Shown here in pieces: positions 1-7,417 of a stretch of 64,000 nucleotides of DNA. The notes beneath the pieces are model-generated. The model worked only from the letters and a program-made list of their open reading frames with translations, made no database searches and was not told the origin of the DNA. How positions within the stretch are numbered: the stretch's first letter is position 1; each line of letters begins with the position of its first letter. Where the stretch lies: the NCBI GenBank assembly GCA_019634975.1, contig JAHCAI010000006.1, positions 1 through 64,000 of the forward strand. Direction: 5' to 3'. Origin of the DNA: Burkholderiales bacterium. Its GTDB lineage: Bacteria > Pseudomonadota > Gammaproteobacteria > Burkholderiales > SG8-41. Made by a program: the position numbers and the translations under genes.

Positions 1-230
1 TCGAGTGGAGCGCAACCCTGACGCAGCAATGGCTGGCCGCGCCCTTCAGCTTCACCAGCAATGTCGACCGGAAGAGACGCACGATGCCGGCCTGGGTGCT
101 GGTCGCGCACCTGTTCAATCACCAGACCCACCATCGCGGACAGCTGACGACGCTGATCTTCCAGTGCGGGATTGATCCCGGAATCACCGATCTGCCCTTT
201 CTGCCTGAGTTCACGCCGGCGCCGGCCTGA
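1..230 (+). CDS. DinB-family protein, C-terminal fragment
   Basis: The gene enters from the left edge; the open frame (codons in phase with position 3) ends at TGA 228-230. The visible 75 residues include NHQTHHRGQ, which matches the last metal-ligand segment (HxxxH-R-G-Q) of DinB/YfiT-like four-helix-bundle proteins, and they end in a Pro/Ala-rich tail. DinB-fold proteins bind a divalent metal and often act as thiol-dependent transferases or stress-induced proteins, but the substrate cannot be told from this fragment. This DinB fold is unrelated to the dinB DNA polymerase at 27152. Confidence 0.7.
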   Translation, partial: EWSATLTQQWLAAPFSFTSNVDRKRRTMPAWVLVAHLFNHQTHHRGQLTTLIFQCGIDPGITDLPFLPEFTPAPA

Positions 231-426
231 GCTTGAGTTGCCGAGAATTTCTTGACCGGCGCCCGGCCCGGAGGGCATGCCGCAGGCATAAGGTCCTGAT
301 TGCCGGGAACTTCTTCGGCTGGCCCCGGATATCCTGTCAACGCCGCAGTGCTGTTTTCCGATTGCCCTTTTCCCGTTTCGCGATTAGGGTTACCCCCTCG
401 CACACGCTCGGGCCTTGGGGAGGGCC

Positions 427-1716
427 ATGAAACCAGAGCTGCGCTTGCTGATTGTCGAGACCTCTGCAGCCGAAGCCGAAGGGCTGCTGGAGGTGCTGCG
501 CGGCCAGGGTTACGCGGCTACGGCGTCGGTCGTCTCCGGTTCGGCAGCACTGCGCGAGGCGCTGGCGGCGCCCGACTGCAAGGCCGTCATCTGCTGCCAT
601 CCGGTGGCAGGCTGTCCCGCGGCGACGGCACTCGCCCTGGTGCAGGAGCTGCGTCCCGACCTGCCGTTCATCGTGCTGGCGCGCGAATCCAACCTCGAGC
701 TTGCCGTCGGCCTGATGAAGCTGGGCGCGCACGATTACCTCCCTGCCGGCGAACTGCTGCGGCTGGGTCCCGCGCTCGAACGCGAACTGCGCGATGCCGC
801 GGTGCGGCGGCGCCATAAACTCATCGAGCATCGGCTCCATGAAAGCCACGAGCTGTTCCGCGCGATCGTCGAGAATGTCGGCGACCTTGTCGCCGTGCTC
901 GACACCGAGGGCCGGCGGGTCTACAACAGCCCCTCGTACCGGCCGCTGTTCCACGAGCGCGATATCCGCCGCGGCAGCAATTCCTTCGCCGAGATCCATC
1001 CCGAGGACCGCGAACGCATCCGCGCGATATTCCGGCGCACGGTGGAGACCGGCATCGGCGAGTGCGCCGAATTCCGCTTCGTGCTGAAGGACGGCAGCAT
1101 CCGCTTCATGGAGTCCGACGGCCGCGCGATCCGCGACGCCGACGGCAAGGTGTCCAAGGTGGTCGTGGTCTCGCGCGACATCACCGAGCAGAAGCGGCTG
1201 GAGGCCGAGCTGCGCGAGATGGCCGCCACCGACATGCTGACCGGATTGCCCAACCGCCGCCACTTCCTCGCCCAGCTCGAACAGGAATGCGCCCGCGTTC
1301 ACCGCGATCGCGAACACAGCGCCTCGGTGCTGATGATCGACATCGACCATTTCAAGGCGGTCAACGACAGCCGCGGGCATGTCGCCGGCGACCAGGTCCT
1401 GCGTCACCTGGCCACGGTGATGCGCCAGGAACTGCGCCGCGTCGACACCCTGGGCCGCCTCGGCGGCGAGGAGTTCGCGATCATCCTGCCGGGCGCGGCG
1501 CTCGCCGACGCGGAACTGTTTGCGAACCGGCTGCGCAGCAAAGTCGCCGAAAGCGTGGCTACCCACGAAGGCTGCGCGCTGCCGGTAACCATCAGCATCG
1601 GCGTCAGTGAAATCCACGCCGCGGATGCCGGCGCCGACGACGTGCTGGGCCGCGCCGACCGCGCGCTGTACTGCGCCAAGGAGGGCGGGCGCAACCGGGT
1701 GGTCACCGAGGCCTGA
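427..1716 (+). CDS. degenerate receiver - PAS - GGDEF diguanylate cyclase
   Basis: A 429-residue protein predicted to make cyclic di-GMP. Residues about 1-120 have a CheY-like receiver fold, about 135-255 a PAS domain ending in the PAC-like segment SRDITEQKRLEAEL, and about 265-425 a GGDEF domain. The active-site motif is intact (GGEEF, 346-350), and RRVD at 337-340 is a product-inhibition I-site five residues upstream. The receiver is degenerate: the strand that should end in the phospho-acceptor Asp reads AVICCHP (53-59), so it probably cannot be phosphorylated conventionally. ATG 427 is chosen because GGAGG lies just upstream; a TTG at 415 is possible. It is soluble, with no membrane segments, and stands alone. 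Confidence 0.88.
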   Translation: MKPELRLLIVETSAAEAEGLLEVLRGQGYAATASVVSGSAALREALAAPDCKAVICCHPVAGCPAATALALVQELRPDLPFIVLARESNLELAVGLMKLGAHDYLPAGELLRLGPALERELRDAAVRRRHKLIEHRLHESHELFRAIVENVGDLVAVLDTEGRRVYNSPSYRPLFHERDIRRGSNSFAEIHPEDRERIRAIFRRTVETGIGECAEFRFVLKDGSIRFMESDGRAIRDADGKVSKVVVVSRDITEQKRLEAELREMAATDMLTGLPNRRHFLAQLEQECARVHRDREHSASVLMIDIDHFKAVNDSRGHVAGDQVLRHLATVMRQELRRVDTLGRLGGEEFAIILPGAALADAELFANRLRSKVAESVATHEGCALPVTISIGVSEIHAADAGADDVLGRADRALYCAKEGGRNRVVTEA

Positions 1717-1815
1717 AACAAGCCGCGGCCGCGGCCCGGCTTCCCGTGCCGCTGTTCATCACCGGCAAAGCGCGGGACAATGCAGTCCCGTTCAAACCTG
1801 CCGGACATCCCCTCC

Positions 1816-2769
1816 ATGAACAAACCCGTGTGCCTGCTGTGGGTCGATGAAGTCCCCGCCTATGAAAAAGCCCTCGCCGACGCCGGCCTCGCCGGCCGCC
1901 TCGAACTGCATTTCGTCAAGACCACGGACAAGCCGCCGGAAGAGCTGCTGCCCCGCGTTGAAATACTGGTCGGACGCAAGCACGGCGGCATGCTGCCGCG
2001 CATGCCGAAGCTGCGCTGGGTGCAGACGGTCACCGCCGGTGTCGAATCCTGGATCGGCGCGCCGGGCCTGCGTGATGAGGTGGCGCTGTGCAACGCGCGC
2101 GGCTCGCACCGCCACTCGATGTCGGAGAACATCCTCGGCGCGCTGTTCCATCTGACCAAGCCGTACATGGCGATCGCGCTCGACCAGAAACAGAGCCGCT
2201 GGCACAAGCGCCAATCGCCGCTGCTCGCCGGCCAGACCCTGGGCATCCTCGGCCTCGGCGCGATCGGCCAGGAACTGGCGCAGAAGGCCGCCGCGCTGGA
2301 GATGCGCGTGATCGGCACCAAGCGTTCGCCGGAGCCGATCGAGGGCGTCGAGGAGGTCTACGGCAGCGATGAAACCGACGACGTGCTGCGCCAGTCGGAT
2401 TTTGTCGTGATGCTGATGCCGGCCACCGCCGAAACCGACGACTTCATCAACGCCGCACGCCTGAAGCTGATGAAACCGACGGCCTGGCTGATCAACTTCG
2501 CGCGCGGCAGCCAGATCGTCGACGCCGACCTGATCGCCGCGGTGAAGGCGAAAACCATCGCCGGCGCCGTGCTCGATGTTTTCCGCGAAGAGCCGCTGCC
2601 GGCCTCCCACCCCTTCTGGACCACCGAGAACATCCTCGTGCTGCCGCACATCGGCGGCGGTTATTCAGGCCGCGCCGCAGCGGTGGCCGCGATCTTCGCC
2701 GAAAACGCGTGCTGCGATCTTGAAGGTGAAGAGTTCTCGACCGGTGTCGATCGCGAACTCGGGTACTAG
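1816..2769 (+). CDS. D-2-hydroxyacid dehydrogenase (GhrA/glyoxylate-reductase-like)
   Basis: A 317-residue NAD(P)H-dependent reductase of 2-oxoacids. The Rossmann motif GLGAIG is at 146-151. The catalytic triad of the family is present: Arg230 in NFARGS, Glu259 in FREEP and His278 in LPHIGG. Length and layout fit the glyoxylate/hydroxypyruvate reductase branch, but the substrate (glyoxylate, hydroxypyruvate, phenylpyruvate or another) cannot be assigned. The ATG at 1816 starts the conserved core; an in-frame upstream ATG at 1780 would add 12 poorly conserved residues. It is followed by a hairpin and a convergent Bug receptor gene. Confidence 0.85.
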   Translation: MNKPVCLLWVDEVPAYEKALADAGLAGRLELHFVKTTDKPPEELLPRVEILVGRKHGGMLPRMPKLRWVQTVTAGVESWIGAPGLRDEVALCNARGSHRHSMSENILGALFHLTKPYMAIALDQKQSRWHKRQSPLLAGQTLGILGLGAIGQELAQKAAALEMRVIGTKRSPEPIEGVEEVYGSDETDDVLRQSDFVVMLMPATAETDDFINAARLKLMKPTAWLINFARGSQIVDADLIAAVKAKTIAGAVLDVFREEPLPASHPFWTTENILVLPHIGGGYSGRAAAVAAIFAENACCDLEGEEFSTGVDRELGY

Positions 2770-2777
2770 ACGAAAAC

Positions 2778-2811
2778 GTCCCCTCATCCCGAATTGCAGG
2801 GGTGAGGGGAC
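2778..2811. terminator. intergenic hairpin between convergent genes
   Basis: Arms GTCCCCTCATCCC (2778-2790) and GGGGTGAGGGGAC (2799-2811) pair at 12 of 13 positions around an 8-nt loop. There is no T-run directly after it, although AAAAAA follows at about 2836. It lies between the stop of the dehydrogenase and the convergent Bug gene, so it may end transcription from both sides or be a copy of a palindromic intergenic repeat. Confidence 0.5.
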
Positions 2812-2874
2812 ACCCGAAGCGCAGCAGGGGCTGGGGAAAAAAGCCCGACTGCGCTGCCCCTCCGCTTCACCCGC

Positions 2875-3885
2875 TTAGTCGGCGCGGGCGCCCGAGGCCT
2901 GGATCACCTTGGCGTATTTTTCGATTTCGCGCTTGAGATAGTCCGCCATCTCCGCGGGCGAGCTTGCCAGGGGCGTCGCGCCTTGGTTCTCCATCAGTTT
3001 CCGCACATCAGGGTCAGTAAGCACCTTGCTCATTTCCGCATGGAAGCGCGACACGATGGCCTCCGGTGTCTTCGCCGGGAAGAACAGGCCGTACCAGTTG
3101 TCGCTCTCGAAACCCTTCAGCGTTTCATCGACCGTGGGCAGGTTCGGCACAGAGGGCGCACGTTTGAGCGTGGTCACCGCCAGCGCGCGCATGCGCCCGG
3201 ATTCCATATGCGGCAGCGCCGCGGCAATGGTCGTGATCAGCATGTCGATCTCGCCGCTGGCGAGCGCGATGACCGCCTGGCCCGCGCCCTTGTACGGCAC
3301 ATGGGTCATCTGGGTGCCGGTCATTGTCTTCAGCAGTTCCGAGGCGAGGTGGCTGGTCGTTCCGGTGCTGTTTGAACCGAAGTTGAACACCCCCGGACGT
3401 GCTTTGGCCAGGGCGATCAGTTCCTTCACATTCTTCGCCGGTACCGAGGGGTGCACCACCAGGATCAGCGGCGTCGAGGACACCAGCATCACCGGCGCGA
3501 AGTCGCGCAGTGCGTTGTAGTTGAGCTTGCGGTAGAGGCTGGCATTCACCGCCAGCGAAGCCGACTGGAACAGCACCGTGTAGCCGTCGGGCGGCGACTT
3601 GGCGACCAGTTCCGCGCCGATGTTGCCGCCGGCCCCCGTGCGGTTGTCGACGATCACCTGCTGTCCGAGCAGCGGCTGCAGCTTGGCCGAGAACAACCGC
3701 GCCTGGATGTCGGTGCCGCCGCCGGTGGCGAAGGGCACGATCATGCGCACCGGCTTTACCGGCCAGTTCTGCGCCAGCGCGGCAGTGGCGGGGAACAGCA
3801 GGCCGCCGGCGAGCAGCAGGGCAACGGCCTTCAGTGCGAATTCACGGGAATCGGAAAAACGTGTGGCGACCGGGCGTGCGGACAT
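2875..3885 (-). CDS. Bug-family (TctC-like) periplasmic solute receptor
   Basis: A 336-residue extracytoplasmic binding protein of the tripartite tricarboxylate transporter type. A signal peptide covers about residues 1-38, with a hydrophobic core and an ALA-Q cleavage site. It is followed by WPVKPVRMIVPFATGGGTD, the Bug signature strand and the glycine-rich loop that grips the ligand carboxylate; DNRTGAGGNIGAELVAKSPPD is also typical. GGAGG lies 9 nt upstream of the ATG at 3885. No TctA or TctB membrane genes are nearby, so it is an orphan receptor, as is common in Burkholderiales. The ligand is probably a carboxylate but is not predictable. Confidence 0.92.
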   Translation of the reverse strand: MSARPVATRFSDSREFALKAVALLLAGGLLFPATAALAQNWPVKPVRMIVPFATGGGTDIQARLFSAKLQPLLGQQVIVDNRTGAGGNIGAELVAKSPPDGYTVLFQSASLAVNASLYRKLNYNALRDFAPVMLVSSTPLILVVHPSVPAKNVKELIALAKARPGVFNFGSNSTGTTSHLASELLKTMTGTQMTHVPYKGAGQAVIALASGEIDMLITTIAAALPHMESGRMRALAVTTLKRAPSVPNLPTVDETLKGFESDNWYGLFFPAKTPEAIVSRFHAEMSKVLTDPDVRKLMENQGATPLASSPAEMADYLKREIEKYAKVIQASGARAD

Positions 3886-4008
3886 GGCGGGACTCCTCCG
3901 GGGGGGCTGCGGGTTGTAATGGGTATCCGGGATGATGCCGGGATTGCGCAGTCAACGCGGTCAGCCTATGCCCGGCCCCTGCGAGCGTCAAGCTGCATGC
4001 GCCGTGTT

Positions 4009-5004
4009 TCAGCCCTCGGGCAGCAGCAACGTCCCCCGCTGCAGGCCCCGCAGCGTCTGCAGGCACAACCACGCAATCACCAGCGTCGCCAGCGCCAGCA
4101 GTGGCACCGCGAGGAAGGCAAAGGGCTGGCCCGTCGGAGCGAGGCGCAGCGTCAGCGCGGCGAAGGCCGCCAGCGGAAAGCTCAGCGCCCACCACGCGAC
4201 CGTGAAAGGCTGTGCCAGCATCGCGCGCAGCACGCTCGCCGACCACAGCAGGAAAAACGCCGCGATGCCCCAGCAGGCCTGCGACCACGCCGGCCCAGCG
4301 CCGAGGTGCAGCAGCGCGCTCCCGATCACCGCCGGCGGCGCCACGGTGATGAAGGCCGAGGGCAGCAGGCGCTCCGGCCACAGGCCCTGCATGCCGATGC
4401 GTACCACGATCAGTCCCAGTACCACCGGCCACAGGAAGACCCCGAGGCCGAACTGCGCGGCTGCCAGCGCCGATTCGCCCAGCGCGACGCCGGCGAGCGG
4501 CGCCAGCACATTGCCCACCACCGGGATGATCAGCACCGGGGTGATGCCCGGCCACTGGAATCCGCCGGGCACATTGCCGCGGGTCCAGCGCGACAGCACC
4601 CACAGCGTCACCGCGAACTGGATCACGCAGCCGAGCAGCCACAACACCAGCCAGGGCACCGCGGCGCCGAACAGCGCCGCGCCCAGCGTGGCCAGCAGGA
4701 TCAGCGACACCGGCAGCGCCGCGAGGAAGGCATGGCGCACCGGATGATTGAGATCCGCGGACAGTGCTTCGGGATGCAGCTGCTCGCGGCGGATGTTCAG
4801 CGCCAGCAGTCCGGCAAACACCAGCACGGCCAGCGCGCCGATACCCAGCGCGATCCATCGGGCCGCTGATCCCATCTGCGGCACCGCCGCAGTCCAGGCG
4901 AGCGCAAGTCCGGCGAGGCCCATCACCGTGGCGAACCACTGCGGGCCGAGGAATTTGAGCGGGGAGGGTGCGGCGGTCGGAGCAGTCGGGTTTTCTGCAG
5001 GCAT
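4009..5004 (-). CDS. TDT-family (TehA/SLAC1-like) transporter
   Basis: A 331-residue integral membrane protein with about ten hydrophobic helices. It begins LKFLGPQWFATVMGLAGLAL, resembling the first helix of the tellurite-resistance/dicarboxylate transporter (TDT) family, which includes TehA and plant SLAC1 anion channels. The sequence does not say whether it moves anions, dicarboxylates or tellurite. It is transcribed alone on the minus strand. An AT-rich repeat copy and the SIR2 islet lie upstream of its start. Confidence 0.82.
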   Translation of the reverse strand: MPAENPTAPTAAPSPLKFLGPQWFATVMGLAGLALAWTAAVPQMGSAARWIALGIGALAVLVFAGLLALNIRREQLHPEALSADLNHPVRHAFLAALPVSLILLATLGAALFGAAVPWLVLWLLGCVIQFAVTLWVLSRWTRGNVPGGFQWPGITPVLIIPVVGNVLAPLAGVALGESALAAAQFGLGVFLWPVVLGLIVVRIGMQGLWPERLLPSAFITVAPPAVIGSALLHLGAGPAWSQACWGIAAFFLLWSASVLRAMLAQPFTVAWWALSFPLAAFAALTLRLAPTGQPFAFLAVPLLALATLVIAWLCLQTLRGLQRGTLLLPEG

Positions 5005-5236
5005 CGGGTGACTCCGGTCGGGACACGATTGCCGTCGAAGATAGGGCTTCGATGCACGAGCGGCAAGGACAACATTCCCGCTTCGGCAAGGGTTCGTTGC
5101 CGGACGGGCAAGGCACTGCGCGCACAGTGCGGAATTGCGGGTTGCAGTGCCGGGAGAACGCCGCCTAAACTGCGGGCAGACCGGCTGCCAAGGCCGATCT
5201 TGCGGAAGCCACCCGCCGGCCGCTTCCGGGAATCAT

Positions 5237-5264
5237 AAAAATATCAATAAAAACAAGTGCTTAT
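5237..5264 (+). repeat. dispersed AT-rich element, copy 1 (IHF-site-like)
   Basis: This is a 28-bp element within the 5005-5287 stretch, which otherwise has no gene I can support. Its core AAACAAGTGCTTA differs from the IHF consensus WATCAANNNNTTR at one position and is preceded by an A-rich tract. The copy is framed by an 8-bp inverted repeat, AATCATAA (5231-5238) and TTATGATT (5261-5268). Unlike most other copies it is not at a stop codon; it lies 51 bp before the small ORF at 5288. Confidence 0.65.
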
Positions 5265-5287
5265 GATTTGTCGGAAAGGGGTGCTGC

Positions 5288-5395
5288 ATGTTCTTCACGT
5301 TGCTGGTGTCCGCGATCCTGGTGAGCGTCTTCAGCCAGCCGGTCGAGCGCATTCTCCATGCATCAGTGCCGACGCCATCTTCTAGGGGCGCTTAA
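5288..5395 (+). CDS. small membrane peptide ORF, possibly a truncated native gene
   Basis: A 35-residue ORF starting with a hydrophobic segment (MFFTLLVSAILVSVF) and preceded by AAAGGGG, a plausible ribosome binding site. It is GC-rich like the native genome, while the next gene is AT-rich. Its TAA shares one base with the ATG of the SIR2 gene (TAATG), which would couple translation. I do not recognise the family. It may be the N-terminus of a small native membrane protein whose 3' part was replaced when the SIR2 gene arrived. Confidence 0.35.
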   Translation: MFFTLLVSAILVSVFSQPVERILHASVPTPSSRGA

Positions 5396-6405
5396 TGCCA
5401 AGACAACAACGAAAGATCGTATTTTTCCTGGGGGCAGGTGCGTCTGTCGGCGCTGGAGCATATGCATTAGGACAAGGTGGTGGACGATGCAATATTCCGA
5501 CACAAGAATCATTCTGGGATGTTTTTTTACGATTCTGTTCGTCTACCAATAATCGGAAAGATATCCAATCGTTTCTTTTTCGATATTTTTTAGGCTATGA
5601 GCGTGTTCCTGCGCGGTTAGGTGCGATGGAGCGCCGACAAATGCTTCAACATATAGATGTCGAGGAAGTCTTTACTTTTTTGTCGGAGCGCGCGCGGGCA
5701 CCATCCACGTCACCGGCACTCCGAGGTTATGCGGCAAGAATATGGCTAGCGTTAGTTGACGAAGTTGGGAATGTATTTAGAAATTTTGAGCCAAACGTAA
5801 AAACGCGGTCTATTTATCGGAAATTCGTAGATCAAATGGTTCGATCTCGAGATACCGTAGTGTCATTTAATTACGACACTGTTTTTGAAGGAAGCTTACG
5901 TGCGAATTATGAGTGGCATTACGAGGGGATCGATGAAAAAACAAAAAGTGTTGGAATAATTAAACCGCATGGTTCGGTAAATTGGGAGGATGGTGACCCA
6001 GTAAAAATTAAAGAGTCTCCTGATAGGCCCCTTATCGTGGCTCCAACTCATCTTAAGTTTGTCGAAATATCTGCTAGTGAAGGCGATAGTTCTCCGGGTT
6101 ACCTAAATCATTCCAAGCCCATGAGAAATGTCTGGGCAGCAATGGAGCGTGAAATGCGGGAAGCCAGAGCTCTGGTTTTTATTGGTTATTCATTCCCGAT
6201 TGCAGATTTATATTTCTCATCTGTGTTGCGATCAGTTTTGGCCGATAGGGACGGCGCCCCTGGGGTTGTAATTGTTAATCCTGACGCTGTCGCAATTAAA
6301 GGGCGATTGCAGGGGCGGTTTGCAATTGATCGGATCGGTATGTATTTCGATATTCAGAATTTTGTGAGAGATTCGAGAGGTCAAGTTCTTGCTTTGCTTA
6401 AATGA
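5395..6405 (+). CDS. SIR2-family NAD-binding protein (SIR2_2-like), probably acquired
   Basis: A 336-residue sirtuin-fold protein. FFLGAGASVGAGA near the N-terminus is the NAD-binding glycine loop. SFNYDTVFEG provides the Asn and Asp of the NAD site, KPHGSVNW the catalytic His, and FIGYSFPIADLYF the C-terminal strand typical of the SIR2_2 group. Members of this group are often NAD-depleting effectors of anti-phage systems (Thoeris, DSR, SIR2-HerA and others). No partner gene is beside it, so a lone defence effector or another NAD-consuming role are both open. The gene is strikingly AT-rich with codon use unlike every neighbour, indicating horizontal transfer. Confidence 0.82.
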   Translation: MPRQQRKIVFFLGAGASVGAGAYALGQGGGRCNIPTQESFWDVFLRFCSSTNNRKDIQSFLFRYFLGYERVPARLGAMERRQMLQHIDVEEVFTFLSERARAPSTSPALRGYAARIWLALVDEVGNVFRNFEPNVKTRSIYRKFVDQMVRSRDTVVSFNYDTVFEGSLRANYEWHYEGIDEKTKSVGIIKPHGSVNWEDGDPVKIKESPDRPLIVAPTHLKFVEISASEGDSSPGYLNHSKPMRNVWAAMEREMREARALVFIGYSFPIADLYFSSVLRSVLADRDGAPGVVIVNPDAVAIKGRLQGRFAIDRIGMYFDIQNFVRDSRGQVLALLK

Positions 6406-6443
6406 GATATGTCCTTGAGAAAATTATTAAATAAAGGTGATAA

Positions 6444-7232
6444 ATGAAGTTCGGCCGTTTCCAGCAGCAGAACCGTGTCTTCTTCGGCCTCGTCGAAGGC
6501 GAGCAGGTCATCGAACTCGACGGTTCGCCGTTCACGAGTTACAAGCCCACCAGCAACGCACACCTGCTGTCGTCGCTGAAGACCCTGATCCCCTGCGAGC
6601 CGCGCAATTTCTACTGTGCGGGCCTCAACTATGCGGCGCATATCGAGTGGGCAGCCAAGCGCAAGGGTCTGCCGGTGAAGCTGCCGGAGAAGGCCGACGT
6701 CGGTTACCGCTCGCCCAACGCGCTGTGCGCGACCGATGAGGCAATCGTGATTCCCGCTGACGCGACCGACATGGTGCAGTTCGAGGGTGAACTGGTGGCG
6801 GTGGTCGGCAAGACGGCGAAACACCTGACGGAAGACAATGCGCTGTCCTGCATCCTCGGTTACACGCTGGGCAACGATGTCAGCGAACGCAACTGGCAGA
6901 AGGCCGATCGCACGTTGTGGCGCGCGAAGAACTGCGACACCTGGAAACCGATGGGCCCCTTTATCGCCACCGGCCTTGACCCGATGAACCTCGATGTCGA
7001 GATCCGCATCGACGGCAAACGTGTCGCCGGCTACAACACCAGCAAGATGCTGTTCTCCGCACAGCGTTACATCGCCGAAATCACCAAATACATGACGCTG
7101 CATCCGGGCGACGTGATCTGGCTCGGCACTGACGACGCGACTGAGCCGAACCTCGCGCATGGCCAGGTCTGCGAGATCGTGCAGAAGGACATCGGCGTGC
7201 TGCGCAATCCGGTGGTGCGCGAGGGCGCGTAA
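6444..7232 (+). CDS. fumarylacetoacetate hydrolase (FAH) family protein
   Basis: A 262-residue FAH-fold enzyme. The metal-binding Glu pair and Asp are seen in VQFEGELVAVVGK and GYTLGNDVSERNWQ, and the substrate loop in LNYAAHIEWAAKRKG. Family members hydrolyse or decarboxylate 2,4-diketo acids or oxaloacetate-like compounds in aromatic catabolism; the exact substrate is not evident. The coding part is normal GC-rich sequence, but the 40 bp before the ATG is AT-rich, marking the right edge of the SIR2 islet. AAAGGTGA upstream may serve as ribosome binding site. Confidence 0.85.
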   Translation: MKFGRFQQQNRVFFGLVEGEQVIELDGSPFTSYKPTSNAHLLSSLKTLIPCEPRNFYCAGLNYAAHIEWAAKRKGLPVKLPEKADVGYRSPNALCATDEAIVIPADATDMVQFEGELVAVVGKTAKHLTEDNALSCILGYTLGNDVSERNWQKADRTLWRAKNCDTWKPMGPFIATGLDPMNLDVEIRIDGKRVAGYNTSKMLFSAQRYIAEITKYMTLHPGDVIWLGTDDATEPNLAHGQVCEIVQKDIGVLRNPVVREGA

Positions 7233-7242
7233 GTCATAGTGC

Positions 7243-7337
7243 ACGTCATTCCGGACGGGCTTCAGCCCGATCCGGAATCCAGCAACGTTCGCGGATTAAC
7301 CACTGGATTCCGGATCGCTCCGCGTCCGGAATGACGT
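7243..7337. repeat. nested palindromic intergenic repeat
   Basis: Outer arms ACGTCATTCCGGAC (7243-7256) and GTCCGGAATGACGT (7324-7337) are perfect inverted repeats. Inner arms GATCCGGAATCCAG (7269-7282) and CTGGATTCCGGATC (7303-7316) are also perfect inverted repeats. The whole would fold into a long cruciform or RNA hairpin. The GTCATTCCGG...GGAATCCAG pattern is a familiar intergenic element in proteobacteria, and a related copy lies at 11971-12035. Confidence 0.8.
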
Positions 7338-7343
7338 GTTGTT

Positions 7344-7371
7344 ATAAGTATTTGATTTTATTGATATTTTT
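7344..7371 (-). repeat. dispersed AT-rich element, copy 2 (IHF-site-like)
   Basis: A reverse-orientation copy. On the minus strand the core reads AATCAAATACTTA, an exact match to WATCAANNNNTTR, with an A/T-rich flank. It sits 47 bp before the start of selenoprotein gene 1 and directly after the palindromic repeat. Confidence 0.72.
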
Positions 7372-7417
7372 GTAAATCGCTGCTTTCCGGCAGCGATTGA
7401 TTTTTCGGAGGCAGGGA

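Noticed and set aside
337..1617. Long minus-strand open frame opposite the diguanylate cyclase
   Set aside because: It is a GC-bias shadow: low-complexity His/Ala/Arg-rich translation with no recognisable domain, while the plus strand has clear receiver, PAS and GGDEF domains.
3451..4869. 472-codon plus-strand open frame opposite the Bug and TDT genes
   Set aside because: The Gln/Arg/His-rich sequence spans two well-supported minus-strand genes and their gap; no domain is seen.
6406..6443. Eighth copy of the AT-rich element before the FAH-family gene
   Set aside because: The stretch is AT-rich but lacks the AATCAANNNNTTA core and the flank order of the other copies.
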